DNA of 64,000 bases, taken from NCBI GenBank assembly GCA_021202275.1, contig JAJQDI010000031.1, positions 124,001-188,000 of the forward strand. The letters run 5' to 3'. The notes below the pieces were generated by a model, which worked only from the letters and a program-made list of their open reading frames with translations, was not told where the DNA came from and did no database searches. This DNA comes from Bacteroides sp. Lineage in GTDB: Bacteria; Bacteroidota; Bacteroidia; Bacteroidales; Bacteroidaceae. Position numbers and translations under genes: made by a program. Positions 9,611 through 20,600 of this stretch are shown here, piece by piece (position 1 is the stretch's first letter; every line of letters starts with the position of its first letter).

Positions 9611-9755
9611 GTTATCCTGTAGAGACGCACGACATACGCCTCGGCGGTAAATGTCCAACCCAAGATCATACGTCTCTGCAGTAAATGTCCCAACGGATGG
9701 TATATACAATTCCCACTGAGCATGCGGAGAAGCACACCGTGCGTATCTACAATGT
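9611..9755. repeat. Degraded copy of the TGTAGAGACGCAC repeat element
   Basis: Begins with CCTGTAGAGACGCAC and ends with a GTGCGTATCTACA-like segment, with inner GTAAATGTCC repeats (9647, 9681). These pieces match, less perfectly, the 120-bp element at 37599-37718, including its inner ACATTTG..TTGG part. Read as an eroded copy of the same palindromic intergenic element. Confidence 0.5.
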
Positions 9756-9796
9756 ACCGGAATAGTATAACCTATAAAACAACCATCTATCCATTC

Positions 9797-11377
9797 TCAC
9801 TCTTCTTCGTAAACGATAAGATCACTAAGTACCTTTTCCGTATACCAGGGATCTTCTATCTCTTTTAGCTTTTGCCCCATCTGGCGGCAGAGTTCTTTCA
9901 CGATCTCCGGATGTTCGGACAGCGGCAGATTGATCTGTTGATAGGGATCCTGCAGATCGTCGAACAACAGGCTCTTTATCAGGTTGCAGTCTCTTCGATC
10001 TATACGCAGAGCCAATGTATACCGATGGGTTTTCCATCCGCGGGCCAGAGGTATATAGTCTCGCACCCATCCTTGCGCATCTTTGTCTCCATCTATATTC
10101 TGCAAATAAAGTACACCGGAAGGAGAGTCGGTTTCCCCGTTTTCATCGAAGAAAAACGGGGAGAGATCCCTGCCCTGTACGGTTGGGGGAATGAGTTCGC
10201 CCAGACCTGTCAGCCCCAACAGCGTAGGCATGATATCGGGTGAAGAGAGCAACGTATGTGCTACACGTGGAGTCAGTTTTCCGGGATATCTCACCAGGAA
10301 AGGCACATTCATAGACTCCGCGTAAGGAGAATTGCTGGGCTCCACCATGCCCTGGCTACACATCGTCTCTCCATGATCGGCAGAGAAGATTACCAGGGTA
10401 TTTTCCGTTAACCCCAATTCTTCCAATGCTTCCAGCATATGTCCGAATGCACGGTCTACCCCGGTGATCGCGGCGAAATAGTAACCCACGCGTGACGCTT
10501 TCCCTAAAGAAATATCGGCATTGGGTCTCACCAACAACTCCGCGAGAGCATATTCCTGATAGTGTACATAGTCTTCCTCCATACAATCTTTTAAGGAATT
10601 ATAAGGTGTATGGGGTGGATTCATTCCCCACATGATGAAGAATGGTTTCTGCGGATCGCGGATCTTGTTCCTGTTTTTCAAAAAAGCTACCACCTGCTCT
10701 GCTTCGTGCAGAGGAGACCACTCGCGGGGTTCGTGTTTTTCCCCTGTGTATCCCAGTAATGAGGATTTTTATGATCGTCATAAAAACCATAGGAGTACCA
10801 GTGATGGAATCCGTGTCTTTTGTCCGGATGGGTGTAGGCATCCCGTACCGGTTGCTGATCTTCTACATATTTCTTTGGATGTTGCGGATCATTGGGTGTA
10901 GGGAAATCCAGGTGGTATTTACCGAAATAGGCACACTCATAACCTGCCCGGGCAAACACATCACTGATGGTTTCGATCTCCGTCGGCAGGCTGCTCACAG
11001 GACGTGTCGAATTGCAATTGAGCGGCACACCGCTCCGGTGAGGATACATTCCGGTCATCAACATGCCCCGGTGGGGACTGCTGAGCGGACAATTGCTCTG
11101 AGCCGAGGTCAACACCAGCGACTCCCGGGCAAACCTGTTGAGATAAGGAGTATGTACGGGATCTCCCTGAAAGGCCACGTGTTCCCTGAAATCTTCCTGG
11201 CTCCAGAATCCCATGGCATGGTTGCGAAACTGGCTGGGAAACACATAGATCACATGGGGCAGATCCGGCGGGGAGTTCCCTGTACGGCTGTCACAGCCAT
11301 ACAGGGACCACAGACCTACAACGCACAGTAGAAGTAAGGGGGGGAAAGCGTTGTAAGCGTAACAGAAACCATATCAT
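9797..11377 (-). pseudogene. Arylsulfatase lipoprotein, two frameshifts
   Basis: Sulfatase of the alkaline phosphatase superfamily, about 526 residues once repaired. The ATG at 11377 overlaps the TGA of the GH88 gene (ATGA). The signal peptide (FLLRLQRFPP then LLLLCVVGLWSLYGC lipobox) is in one frame; a run of seven C on this strand (11338-11344) shifts it, so six C would restore it. The second piece carries IYVFPSQFRNHAMGFW and the Ser-type formylglycine motif SSPHR with GMLMTG. A run of four C (10727-10730), where five are needed, moves to the last frame with FIMWGMNPPHTPY, metal-site SADHGE and MSNVP-like segments. With both indels corrected every domain is present, so this is either recent decay, slippage or sequencing error. 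Partner of GH88 in removing sulfate from unsaturated uronides. Confidence 0.8.
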
Positions 11378-12579
11378 AACTGTTCTTTTTCCAGATCTCT
11401 TTTGCGGATCAAAGCCTCCAGGAAGTAGTAGTCCGCATAGTTAAGGGGTACATCTATTTCTACACCGTGAGGAATGCTTCCTACGGAATGCATAAGTATA
11501 AAATTACCGTTTTCACCGATAGCTGCCCGATAGGCCGGGGACGCCAGGCTCTGCATGATCCGGTCTGCCGTGGCTTTATAGCCATTCTCCGGCAGATAGG
11601 TATGAAGTTCATAAAGAGCAGCAGCCGTACAGGCAGCAGCAGAGGCATCCCTGGGGGTATCGGGTATCTCAGGTACATTGTAGTCCCAGTACGGGATCAG
11701 GTCTTCGGGCAGCTGGGGATGACTGAATATAAAGTCGTGTATTTTCCTCGCCTGCTCCAGGTACCTGGGATCTTTTGTATAGCGGTAACAAGTGACATAG
11801 CCATACAATCCCCAGGCTTGTCCGCGTGCCCAGGCCGACTCATGCGCATATCCCTGTGCCGTATGCTTGTGCCGGACCTCTCCTGTCTCCGGATCGTAGT
11901 CTATTACATGGAAGCTACTGTTGTCCGGGCGAAACTGATGTTCCAGCGTGGTATTTGCATGCTCCACAGCTACCTGATAGAAATAGGGGTCTCCAGACAT
12001 GAGGTAGGCTTCGAACAGCAGTTCCAGGTTCATCATATTGTCGATGATCACCGGACATTTCCAACCTCTTTCAGCCTGCCAGCCTTTGTCCACATCCCAG
12101 GACTGGATCACTCCCGCCGCCGGACGGAAGCGGCTGCACAGAGAGCGGGCGGCCTGTACCACCACATCTCTATATTCTTGTTTACCCGCGCGGTAATAGC
12201 CATTGAGATAACTGCATCCGATCATAAATCCGACATCGTGATGCCAGGTCAGATACTTCACAGAGTCCAATGCCTCGGTATATTTTTCGGCCAGCTTCTT
12301 CCATTTACTATCTCCGGTAAGTTCATACGTCAGCCACATACTTCCGGGAAAGAAGCCACTTGTCCAATCCTCTATGGGTATATAAACAATGCTACCATCT
12401 TCGCGGGTAGTGCGGGGGTTCAATACCCTTCCCGAAGCCTCAATAATGTCTGTCTGACGGGTATGGTGAGCCACTGCATGCCGGATATTGTCCCGCATAA
12501 ACTCATCTCCATCCCGTTTGTCCGCACATCCTGCCGCCAGCAGGAGAAGGACGCATGTGCCTAAGAAAGTCTTCATCAT
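11374..12579 (-). CDS. GH88 unsaturated glucuronyl hydrolase lipoprotein
   Basis: About 401 residues from the MM start at 12579. The signal peptide ends in LLAAGC, a lipobox, so it is probably periplasmic and membrane-anchored. The (alpha/alpha)6-barrel family motifs are present: WTSGFFPGSMW, HHDVGFMIGCSY (one catalytic Asp), VIIDNMMNLELL (second Asp), RGQAWGLYGY, DTPRDASAAA and EIDVPLNYADYYFLEAL. GH88 enzymes hydrate the 4,5-double bond of unsaturated uronic acids released by polysaccharide lyases. First gene of a two-gene operon with the sulfatase (ATGA overlap), suggesting sulfated uronide substrates such as glycosaminoglycan fragments. It is a clear paralogue of the C-terminal half of the enzyme at 60977-63310. 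Confidence 0.92.
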   Translation of the reverse strand: MMKTFLGTCVLLLLAAGCADKRDGDEFMRDNIRHAVAHHTRQTDIIEASGRVLNPRTTREDGSIVYIPIEDWTSGFFPGSMWLTYELTGDSKWKKLAEKYTEALDSVKYLTWHHDVGFMIGCSYLNGYYRAGKQEYRDVVVQAARSLCSRFRPAAGVIQSWDVDKGWQAERGWKCPVIIDNMMNLELLFEAYLMSGDPYFYQVAVEHANTTLEHQFRPDNSSFHVIDYDPETGEVRHKHTAQGYAHESAWARGQAWGLYGYVTCYRYTKDPRYLEQARKIHDFIFSHPQLPEDLIPYWDYNVPEIPDTPRDASAAACTAAALYELHTYLPENGYKATADRIMQSLASPAYRAAIGENGNFILMHSVGSIPHGVEIDVPLNYADYYFLEALIRKRDLEKEQL

Positions 12580-12892
12580 ATCGGATTTAATTGATAACAG
12601 AGCCTGTCCGGAAAATCTGTATCCCTCTTCATCTCTCACCTGTAGCTCTCGGAAATCTTTCGCTGTTTTTATACGTACAACTTTAAACGATTCGCATCGT
12701 CGTCAGGTACAAACCTTAACTTACACGCAGCAAAGAAACCACAAAGAAAGAACCAGGAAATCCCAGGCAGGCTCCGGTGTTTTTAACTGTTCCGATACAA
12801 AAATAAGGAATGCAAAAGGAAGAGAGTGTCTCAAATCATCCGAATAAATAACAATTTTGGTACATTTGTACGATAATTACACATGATGCCGT
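12580..12892. other. Divergent spacer with thioesterase promoter
   Basis: Divergent promoters region between GH88 and thioesterase genes. A -7 box TACATTTG is at 12861-12868, 25 bases before the thioesterase ATG. Nothing else recognisable. Confidence 0.45.
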
Positions 12893-13297
12893 ATGAACGC
12901 ACACGATTTTTTCAAACAAGACCGGTTTGCCGCTTCAACGGGGATCGAACTGATCGAGATCCGGAAAGGATATAGCAAAGCCCGCATGGAGGTAAAGGCG
13001 GAACATCTGAATGCCGGACAGCGTGCCCAGGGAGGGGCTATCTTTACTTTGGCCGATCTGGCCCTGGCTGCGGCTGCCAATTCACACGGTACCCTGGCTT
13101 TCTCGCTTTCATCGACCATCACCTTTTTCCGGCCGGCACAGGAGGGAGATGTTTTGTATGCCGAAGCACAGGAAAAGTACATCGGACGCAGCACAGCCTA
13201 CTATCAGGTAGCCGTCAGCAATCAGAAAGGGGAGCAGATCGCAGCGTTCGAGTCCAGCGTGTTCCGCAAAGGGGAGGCACTGCCTTTTACTTTTTAA
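12893..13297 (+). CDS. PaaI-like hotdog-fold thioesterase
   Basis: 134-residue single hotdog domain. The GGAIFTLADLALAAAANS segment is the central helix of PaaI/YbgC-type acyl-CoA thioesterases, with the catalytic acidic residue Asp in LADLA; NAGQRAQGG precedes it. It would hydrolyse acyl- or aryl-CoA thioesters in the cytoplasm; substrate not deducible. Monocistronic, with its own TACATTTG promoter. Start at the ATG 12893; an earlier ATG at 12883 is out of frame. Confidence 0.88.
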   Translation: MNAHDFFKQDRFAASTGIELIEIRKGYSKARMEVKAEHLNAGQRAQGGAIFTLADLALAAAANSHGTLAFSLSSTITFFRPAQEGDVLYAEAQEKYIGRSTAYYQVAVSNQKGEQIAAFESSVFRKGEALPFTF

Positions 13298-13306
13298 CGC
13301 CGGATT

Positions 13307-14116
13307 TTATTTTTTAACGATAGAATTGAAGGGATACCTGTTGCCACTGGCTGTATTCAGAAAGGCTTTGGCAGATCCGAAGTTCAGGAACAGATCCAGG
13401 CGTACAGGCAAGTGGTTGTCGTCGTCGGTAATGAAAAAGGTAATCACCTCTTTCTCCTTTTTCTTTTTGTATTCCACCAATGAGAACACCAGGCAACGGT
13501 AGGTCACTTTTTTGTCTTCGACCGTAATGTTTTGTTTGCCCCGGTAGATCAAGGTCTGTTCTTCTACCTTCTTGCCCACGGTCATAGGAAATACAATGCG
13601 GTCGCCTTCTCTGAAATCGGCGGCGTTGAACGAACGGGCGTGTGCCAGTATACTGAGCATATCATGGATACAACGGCTATCTGTCTCCTCATTGACGGTG
13701 ACTGTTCCGTTGGTACTTACCCGTTTCTGTTTGATGTGACTTACTCCGTTCTCATAAGAATACCAGGCTTCATCTACATTGTAGCGTTTGCCCTCCTCGG
13801 CACCTTTGCGGTAGTAGAGCGGCTCCAGTCTCTGACTGATGGTGCTGCTGATGGTATCTCTCATCTTGAAGAAGAAATCGGCCCGCTTACTGCCGTTGGC
13901 CAGCAGATCGATCTTGTAGGCAGGTTTGGAGTTGTATGTAGTGGCAGTCGTCTTCAAGCTGGCCGTCCCTGCCTTCACCCAGACCAGTTTCCAGTTGAAA
14001 TGCAGATCGTATTCCAGGGTTTCCCCTGCGTTGAAAGCCTTATTCTCGGCTGCGCACTGCGCGTGTACCCTGGCAGGAGTCGCTGCCAGGACCACCATCC
14101 ATCCGATACAGAGCAT
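13307..14116 (-). CDS. DUF3108 periplasmic protein
   Basis: About 269 residues from the ATG at 14116. Signal peptide MLCIGWMVVLAATPARVHAQ with an A-x-A type cleavage site. The mature domain matches DUF3108: GETLEYDLHFNWKLVWVKAG near its start, RGKQNITV and YKKKKEKEVITFFITDDD late. Function unknown; secreted beta-rich fold. The open frame continues to 14209 inside the preceding gene, but that would bury the signal peptide, so 14116 is preferred, 20 bases after the stop of the Ig-like lipoprotein gene. Probably co-transcribed with it. Confidence 0.82.
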   Translation of the reverse strand: MLCIGWMVVLAATPARVHAQCAAENKAFNAGETLEYDLHFNWKLVWVKAGTASLKTTATTYNSKPAYKIDLLANGSKRADFFFKMRDTISSTISQRLEPLYYRKGAEEGKRYNVDEAWYSYENGVSHIKQKRVSTNGTVTVNEETDSRCIHDMLSILAHARSFNAADFREGDRIVFPMTVGKKVEEQTLIYRGKQNITVEDKKVTYRCLVFSLVEYKKKKEKEVITFFITDDDNHLPVRLDLFLNFGSAKAFLNTASGNRYPFNSIVKK

Positions 14117-14135
14117 CCATATCCGCCAGCTTTTC

Positions 14136-16073
14136 TCAGCGCCGGCTGCTGCTGTTCCTGCTGCTACTGTTCCTGTTCTGGGTAGCAGTATTCTTTTTGT
14201 TGTCTTCATCAGGTTTTTGTTTTTTCATATCGTAGGGCTTCTGTTCGGAAAGCGGAACAGCCAGTACATTCCAGTCTTGTTCTATCTCCCACAAAGCCTT
14301 TAAATCCAATATCTGCGGATAGTAGAATACCTCTTCGGGTTGCCTGTTCTCTTCATAGTTCCCGGTATCCCAGATCCCGTTCCCGTTGGTATCACTGATC
14401 AGGCGGGCACCGTACTGTCCCGGTTTCAGGTAATAGAAATCCGCGCTTCCTTCTCTCACTTTCATCCGCCTGATCACCCGGTCCTGCATATCCAGCAGTT
14501 CCACAAACGCCGGGGTATCTATTCCGGAAACATTGAAGAAAATGGCTCCGTATTCATCCGTAGAGCGTATCTTTATGTTGTTCTGTATCCGGTCGGTAAA
14601 CAGCCCGTAGATCCCATGGAAAGCCGTTGAATCGGCTTCGAACTGATACTCTTTTTCCGGCTCCCAGTTATAATACAGATTGTACCTGCGCAACTCCAGA
14701 GAGTCTTGTTCAAACTCGAACGGGACATCTACCCAGATCGTATCTACTTTCTCCCGGAGATGGAGTGCCTCCCGGTTGTAGCGGGCTATCGGCTCGGGAA
14801 ACGTAAAATGAAGATAATCGTACAGATCCAATGTCCCCGGTGCGTAGGTAGTTACCTGCAGGAACACGGTTTGCGGTACGGTATCTTCGACTTCTCCTCT
14901 TCTGCTTCTGCGATTCCGGGAAGAGGTTTCGGCTTCTCCTCCCCCTCCCCGCGCACGGCGTACATAGAGCTCCAGGGTATCGGTCCGGGGAACCAGATTA
15001 AGTAACGTATCCGTATACAAATAGTTCATCTCCAGTGTTAACGTATCTTTCTTATAGAGCAGAGAGTCTTTGATCCAATAAGTAATGGTATCGTTCCTCG
15101 GATTCTTCTCGATAATGAAAGCATCCTTTTCATCGAAATTGAGTCCGGTGAGCGTAGGGAGTGTATCAGCGGAGGAGTTGAAATAGAGGGTAAACTTCTC
15201 CGGCGTCAGACGCTCGCTCTTGACAAAATACTGATTGAAAATATCTTCGTTGAAAGCCCTCAGCAGAATATCATCGGGCAGATAATGCGTGTAAGACCTG
15301 TCGTAAATGGTATCTATGGTGAGCGAATCTTTCCATACCGTATCCTGACGGATGCGCTCTTCGAAACGGGGCACAATGATGGAATCGTAGAAAGCAATGG
15401 CTTCACTTTTCTGGGAGAATTTATAGTCCATGTCGGTATCCTGCAAAGCGAATATCCGGTAGGAACCCGGAGCAATGCCCCGGATAGAGAATTTCCCGCG
15501 GCTGTCGGTACGTCCTACACGGTCGAGCGGCAGGCTCACAAAAGCTGAATCCGCCAGATCGGCATGCAGCCCCACCAATATCCCTTTGATGGGTTCGAGA
15601 TTGGAAGCCTGAAGCACAATCCCGGATACCACCATCGTATCTATGGCTTCTCCGGTAGAAAAGACAAAAGCGAAATCGCCCAGGGGATTGCCTTCGTTGT
15701 TGTCTACAATCGCATCTCCGAAATTAATGGTATAGGTGGTATTGTCTTTCAGTGTATCGAACAGTTCCACGATCACTCTTTTTCCGCTGGTCTTCACATC
15801 GGGATATTTGATCTGCGGCGGGGAGATCACCACTTTCTCATTCACCTTTTCCAGCTTTATATATTCGTCGAATTCCAACACAATACGCTTACGGGTATTG
15901 TTAAGCGCGCCCTGCGGAGGATTGCTTCCCAGGAAGACAGGAGGATCTACATCAATGGGACCGCCATCGGGCCTGCCGATACTGGCGCACGAATAGAGCA
16001 TTCCTATAAGGAACAAAGTACCGCCTATCCGGCGGATCAAATGCTTTGTTCTATATTCTTTCCACTTTAACAT
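14136..16073 (-). CDS. Ig-like (BIG_5) domain lipoprotein
   Basis: 645 residues. Lipobox FLIGMLYSC at residues 20-30. A bacterial Ig-like domain of the BIG_5 type lies at about 40-140 (PPVFLGSNPPQGALNN..., LEFDEYI, FVFSTG), followed by a carboxypeptidase-regulatory-like beta-sandwich (GKFSIRGIAPGSYRIFALQD) and a long beta-rich region; near the C-terminus is a D-x-N-x-N-x-I-x-D calcium-type motif (ISDTNGNGIWDTG). The tail is low-complexity Ser/Arg/Asn and the middle has an RRARGGGGEAETSSRNRRSRR insert. A widespread Bacteroidales family, function unknown; a surface or cell-envelope role is likely. Upstream of the DUF3108 gene. Confidence 0.82.
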   Translation of the reverse strand: MLKWKEYRTKHLIRRIGGTLFLIGMLYSCASIGRPDGGPIDVDPPVFLGSNPPQGALNNTRKRIVLEFDEYIKLEKVNEKVVISPPQIKYPDVKTSGKRVIVELFDTLKDNTTYTINFGDAIVDNNEGNPLGDFAFVFSTGEAIDTMVVSGIVLQASNLEPIKGILVGLHADLADSAFVSLPLDRVGRTDSRGKFSIRGIAPGSYRIFALQDTDMDYKFSQKSEAIAFYDSIIVPRFEERIRQDTVWKDSLTIDTIYDRSYTHYLPDDILLRAFNEDIFNQYFVKSERLTPEKFTLYFNSSADTLPTLTGLNFDEKDAFIIEKNPRNDTITYWIKDSLLYKKDTLTLEMNYLYTDTLLNLVPRTDTLELYVRRARGGGGEAETSSRNRRSRRGEVEDTVPQTVFLQVTTYAPGTLDLYDYLHFTFPEPIARYNREALHLREKVDTIWVDVPFEFEQDSLELRRYNLYYNWEPEKEYQFEADSTAFHGIYGLFTDRIQNNIKIRSTDEYGAIFFNVSGIDTPAFVELLDMQDRVIRRMKVREGSADFYYLKPGQYGARLISDTNGNGIWDTGNYEENRQPEEVFYYPQILDLKALWEIEQDWNVLAVPLSEQKPYDMKKQKPDEDNKKNTATQNRNSSSRNSSSRR

Positions 16074-16481
16074 GGTGCAAAAATAAGGGTTCTCTTTAAA
16101 ATCCTTTCATTCTTTACACTAAATTATAAAAATATATCTTACAAAGGGGTTCCAGTAAACGGAGAGAATGAGTTATTTACGATTGGCTGAGGCAGGCGGT
16201 CAGCGAAGTCAACCAACAGTCAGCGAAGCTAATTACGATATACGATTGGAAATACACATATCTTAAGAAACATCCACTTGTAGAGACGCATATTGTGTCT
16301 CGTATGTTTCCATATAAACTGTTACGCATAGGGATTTACAAATATCTTCTTTCTGTAATTTCAATCGTAAATCGTAAATCAGTAAATCGTAAATCCCTTT
16401 GTTTTTCCTCCAACCTCTTGTTTTCCTGAAAGATATTCTGCCCTCTCACCCCCTTTCCGGAGGATCCCGTACCCCCGCAAA
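16074..16481. repeat. Intergenic repeat patch with AATCGTA heptamers
   Basis: Contains ATTTACGATTGG at 16178, paired GTCAGCGAAG copies (16199, 16228), a half copy of the TGTAGAGACGCA element (16280-16310), and at 16360-16398 a run of AATCGTA-type heptamers that reads AATCGTAAATCGTAAATCAG then TAAATCGTAAATCCC. The same right-hand end occurs at 46413-46443. No gene. Confidence 0.55.
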
Positions 16482-16506
16482 GATTAACTAAATTTTTTTA
16501 GTAATC
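16482..16506. promoter_or_regulatory. Inverted repeat before efflux operon, possible operator
   Basis: GATTAaCTAAA and TTTAGTAATC form an AT-rich inverted repeat ending 56 bases before the membrane fusion protein ATG. Position and shape fit an operator for a TetR-type repressor, but no regulator gene is adjacent. Confidence 0.35.
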
Positions 16507-16562
16507 CATGAACCAGGCTGGTTCTCAGATGTTATAACAATTACATGGAAATTAAATAAAAT

Positions 16563-17684
16563 ATGAAAAGTAATCTTATTCTCTTTTTGTGTTTTTTCGT
16601 TCTCATCGGCGGATGTGCGAAAAAAGAAACTACGCAAAACACGCCTGTACCGGAATACGCTGTGATGAAAGTACAGCCCTCCAATGTAGAATTACAGACC
16701 TCTTATCCGGCCAATATCCGTGGCAAACAGGATGTGGAGATACGTCCGCAGGTATCGGGCTTCATTGTCGAACTGTATGTAGACGAGGGGGCTACCGTGC
16801 GCAAAGGGCAACCGCTTTTCAAGATAGATCCTGTGCAGTACGAAGCGGCGGTGAAGGTGGCCGAAGCCAATGTGGAGGTGGCACGTGCCAATGTAGCGAG
16901 TTACCAGCTGACCTTGCAGAACAAGCAGGAGCTGGCCATGTACGATATCATTGGCCAGAGTGAGATGGAGCTGGCCCAGAACGATCTGGAGGCACAACTG
17001 GCCAACCTGGCCCAGGCCAACGCGCAGTTGGTGAACGCCCGGCAGGATCTCTCCTACACCGTGGTACGCAGTCCGTCAGACGGTGTCATCGGCACCATTC
17101 CCTATCGGATAGGAAGCCTGGTGAGTGCTTCCATCACCACACCGCTGACCACCGTGTCCGACATCACACAGATGCATGTATACTTTTCCATGAACGAGAA
17201 AGAATTGCTTTCGCTGACATGGGAAGGAGGTACCATGAACGAGATACTCAACCGCATGCCCCCGGTACAACTCCAGCTGGCCGACGGCTCCATGTACCCG
17301 GCCAAAGGGAAGATAGAGACCCTGAGCGGAGTGATCGACCAGACTACCGGATCGGTAACCATGCGGGCGGGTTTTCCCAACAGCCGGTATATCCTCCGCA
17401 GCGGGGGCACGGGCAATATCCTGATCCCGCACCAGGAGAAGGGGGTGATCCTGATCCCGCAGAAGGCTACTACCGATCTGCAGGACAAAAAGTTTGTCTA
17501 CCTGGTGACAGACAGTTCCACGGTAAGGCAGACAGAGATACAGATACTTCCGATAGACGACGGGAAAAACTACGTGGTGACTTCCGGCCTGAAATCCGGA
17601 GATACCGTAGTGACGGAGGGTGTGGGAAGCACCCTGAGAAACGGTATGCAGATCAAACCTAAAGAAACGAATCCGGAAGTATGA
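16563..17684 (+). CDS. RND efflux membrane fusion protein
   Basis: 373 residues, AcrA/MexA-type periplasmic adaptor. Lipobox LIGGC at about residue 18. Hairpin and lipoyl motifs are present: IRPQVSGFIVELYVDEGATVRKGQPLFKIDP near 60-90, a coiled-coil of about 100 residues, then YTVVRSPSDGVIGTI and the beta-barrel. It links the inner-membrane pump with the outer-membrane channel. First gene of the operon; its last codons overlap the pump ATG by ATGA, indicating coupled translation. Confidence 0.94.
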   Translation: MKSNLILFLCFFVLIGGCAKKETTQNTPVPEYAVMKVQPSNVELQTSYPANIRGKQDVEIRPQVSGFIVELYVDEGATVRKGQPLFKIDPVQYEAAVKVAEANVEVARANVASYQLTLQNKQELAMYDIIGQSEMELAQNDLEAQLANLAQANAQLVNARQDLSYTVVRSPSDGVIGTIPYRIGSLVSASITTPLTTVSDITQMHVYFSMNEKELLSLTWEGGTMNEILNRMPPVQLQLADGSMYPAKGKIETLSGVIDQTTGSVTMRAGFPNSRYILRSGGTGNILIPHQEKGVILIPQKATTDLQDKKFVYLVTDSSTVRQTEIQILPIDDGKNYVVTSGLKSGDTVVTEGVGSTLRNGMQIKPKETNPEV

Positions 17685-20600
17685 AATTAGATCGATTTAT
17701 CAACCGTCCGGTACTCTCTACAGTCATCTCCATTATCATTGTGATCCTGGGGGTCCTGGGGCTGGTATCGCTGCCTATTACACAGTATCCGGACATTGCC
17801 CCTCCTACCGTACAGGTAAGTACAACCTACACCGGGGCCAACGCACAGACCATCCTCAACAGTGTGATCGCTCCGCTGGAGGAGCAGATCAACGGGGTGG
17901 AGAATATGCTTTACATGAAATCCACGGCGACCAATACGGGAAGTGCCACCATACAGGTCTATTTCAAACAGGGCACAGACCCCGACCTGGCCGCTATCAA
18001 CGTACAGAACCAGGTATCGGCTGCGCAAGGGCTGCTCCCCTCGGAGGTAGTGAATGTAGGGGTGATCACCAGCAAGCGGCAGACGAGTACGCTGATGGCT
18101 TTCTCCCTGTACAGCACCAACGATGAGTTCGATATTACTTTTCTGGAAAACTATGCCAAGATCAATCTGATCCCGCAGATACAGCGTGTGAACGGGGTGG
18201 GCGAAGCCATGGTACTGGGGGCAGACTACTCCATGCGCATCTGGCTGCGGCCGGATGTGATGGCGGAATACAACGTAACCCCTTCGGATATCACTGCTAT
18301 TCTGGCCCAACAGAACGTAGAAGCCGCTCCCGGACAGTTCGGGGAGAGCAGCGATCAGACGTTCCAGTACACGCTCACCTACCGGGGCAGGTTAGAGACG
18401 GAAGAGGAGTTCGGAGATATAGTGGTGCGGACGGGCACCGACGGAGATATTCTCCGCCTCAGAGACATTGCCGACATCGAACTGGGAAGATCTACTTATG
18501 GGTTCAGCAACCGGGTGAATGGGTATCCGGGGGTGACTACCATGATCTTCCAGACCGCCGGGTCCAACGCCACAACTACCATTCAGAGCATCGAAGAACT
18601 GCTCGACAACATACGTACCGATCTGCCCGAAGGGGTGAAGATAGCGGTACTACTCAATACCAACGACTTCCTCTCAGCTTCGATCCGGGAGGTGATCAAG
18701 ACCCTGCTGGAGGCCTTTGTTCTGGTGTTCTTAGTTGTGTATATCTTCCTGCAGGATTTCCGTTCCACGCTGATCCCGGCCATTGCCATTCCGGTGGCGC
18801 TAATCGGTACCTTCTTTGTACTGTACCTGATCGGGTTCAGCCTCAACCTGCTCACGCTGTGCGCCATGATACTGGCCATTGCCATAGTGGTGGATGATGC
18901 CATTGTGGTGGTAGAAGGGGTACATGCCAAGCTGGATCAGGGCTATCAGTCGGCCCGGCAGGCCTCTATCGATGCCATGAGCGAACTCTCGGGTCCTATC
19001 ATCTCGATCACCCTGGTGATGATGTCGGTATTCATCCCGGTAAGTTTCATCGGAGGTACGTCGGGTACCTTCTACCGGCAGTTCGGGCTCACGATGGCTA
19101 TCGCTATCGGTATCTCGGCTGTGAATGCTCTTACGCTGAGCCCGGCACTTTGCGCCCTGTTCCTGAAACCGCATACGGAGGAAGGAGAGAAAAAGCACGG
19201 TTTCATCGACCGTTTTCACATCGCCTTCAATACGGCATACGACCATATGTCGGAAAAATACAAAAACGGAGTGCAGTTTATCACCCGGCATCACTGGATC
19301 ACCTTTGCCGCGGTCATCGCTTCTCTACTGGTATTGGTGTTGCTGATGCGCAGCACACCTACCGCTCTGGTTCCCGACGAAGACACGGGCACCATCTTCG
19401 CCACGGTAGATATGCCGCCGGCCACCTCCCAGGAGCGCACCGCGGAGGTGATGAACCGGCTCGATTCGCTGATCGCCTCCAATCCGGCCATAGAGAGCCG
19501 CACGGAGATCACGGGATATAGCTTCCTGGCCGGACAGGGAAGTTCGTACGGTACCTTTATCTGCCGTCTGAAAAACTGGAGCGACCGTGGCAAAGGAGAA
19601 GATGCAACTTCTATCGTAGGCAGGTTGTACCTACAGGCGGCAACCCAGATCAAAGACGCGCGCATCCTGTTCTTCGCCCCTCCCATGATACCGGGATACA
19701 GCGTCACCAACGGTCTGGAGATCAACCTGGAAGACCGTACGGGCGGCGACCTGGACAAGTTCTACGGGGTGGCACAGGAATTCCTAGCCGCGCTGAGCCA
19801 GCGTCCGGAGATCGCTATGGCGCAGACCTCTTTCAATCCCTCTTTCCCGCAATACATGGTAGAGATCGATGTGGCGCGCTGCATGCAGGCCGGAATAAGT
19901 CCGAGTGACATCCTCACTACGCTACAGGGATACTACGGAGGGATCTACGCATCGAACTTCAACCGTTTCGGTAAGCTGTACCGGGTGATGATCCAGGCTC
20001 CGCCCAACTCGCGGCTCAATCCGGAAAGCCTCAACCAGGTGAAGATCCGTAACAACGATAACGAGATGGCACCCATCACACAATTCATAGACCTGCGCAA
20101 GGTATATGGTCCGGACAACATCACCCGTTTCAACCTGTTTACCTCGATCACGGTCAACGGCAGTCTGAGCGCGGGTACCAGTTCGGGAACGGGCATACGG
20201 GCCGTGGAAGAGGTAGCGGCACAGACACTTCCCACGGGATACAGCTATGAATTCTCGGGTATGACCCGCGAAGAGCAATCGTCCGGGAGCAACACCACCC
20301 TCATTGTCTTCGCGCTCTGTCTCATCTTTGTATACCTGCTGCTCAGCGCGCAGTACGAGAGTTACATACTCCCGCTCACGGTGATCCTCTCCATCCCCTT
20401 CGGGCTGATGGGTAGTTTCCTCTTTGCCAAGATCATGGGGCACGACAACAACATCTATATGCAGATCGCCCTGATCATGCTCATGGGGTTGCTGGCCAAG
20501 AATGCCATCCTGATCACGGAGTTTGCGCTCGACCGTCGCCGAACGGGTATGGGCATCGCCTGGTCGGCCGTGCTGGGAGCCGCGGCCCGTCTGCGCCCGA

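Noticed and set aside
11467..12564. 365-codon frame antisense to GH88
   Set aside because: Shadow of the GH88 gene, which has all family motifs on the other strand.
14117..14209. Longer start for the DUF3108 gene
   Set aside because: Would overlap the upstream gene by 74 bases and bury the signal peptide.
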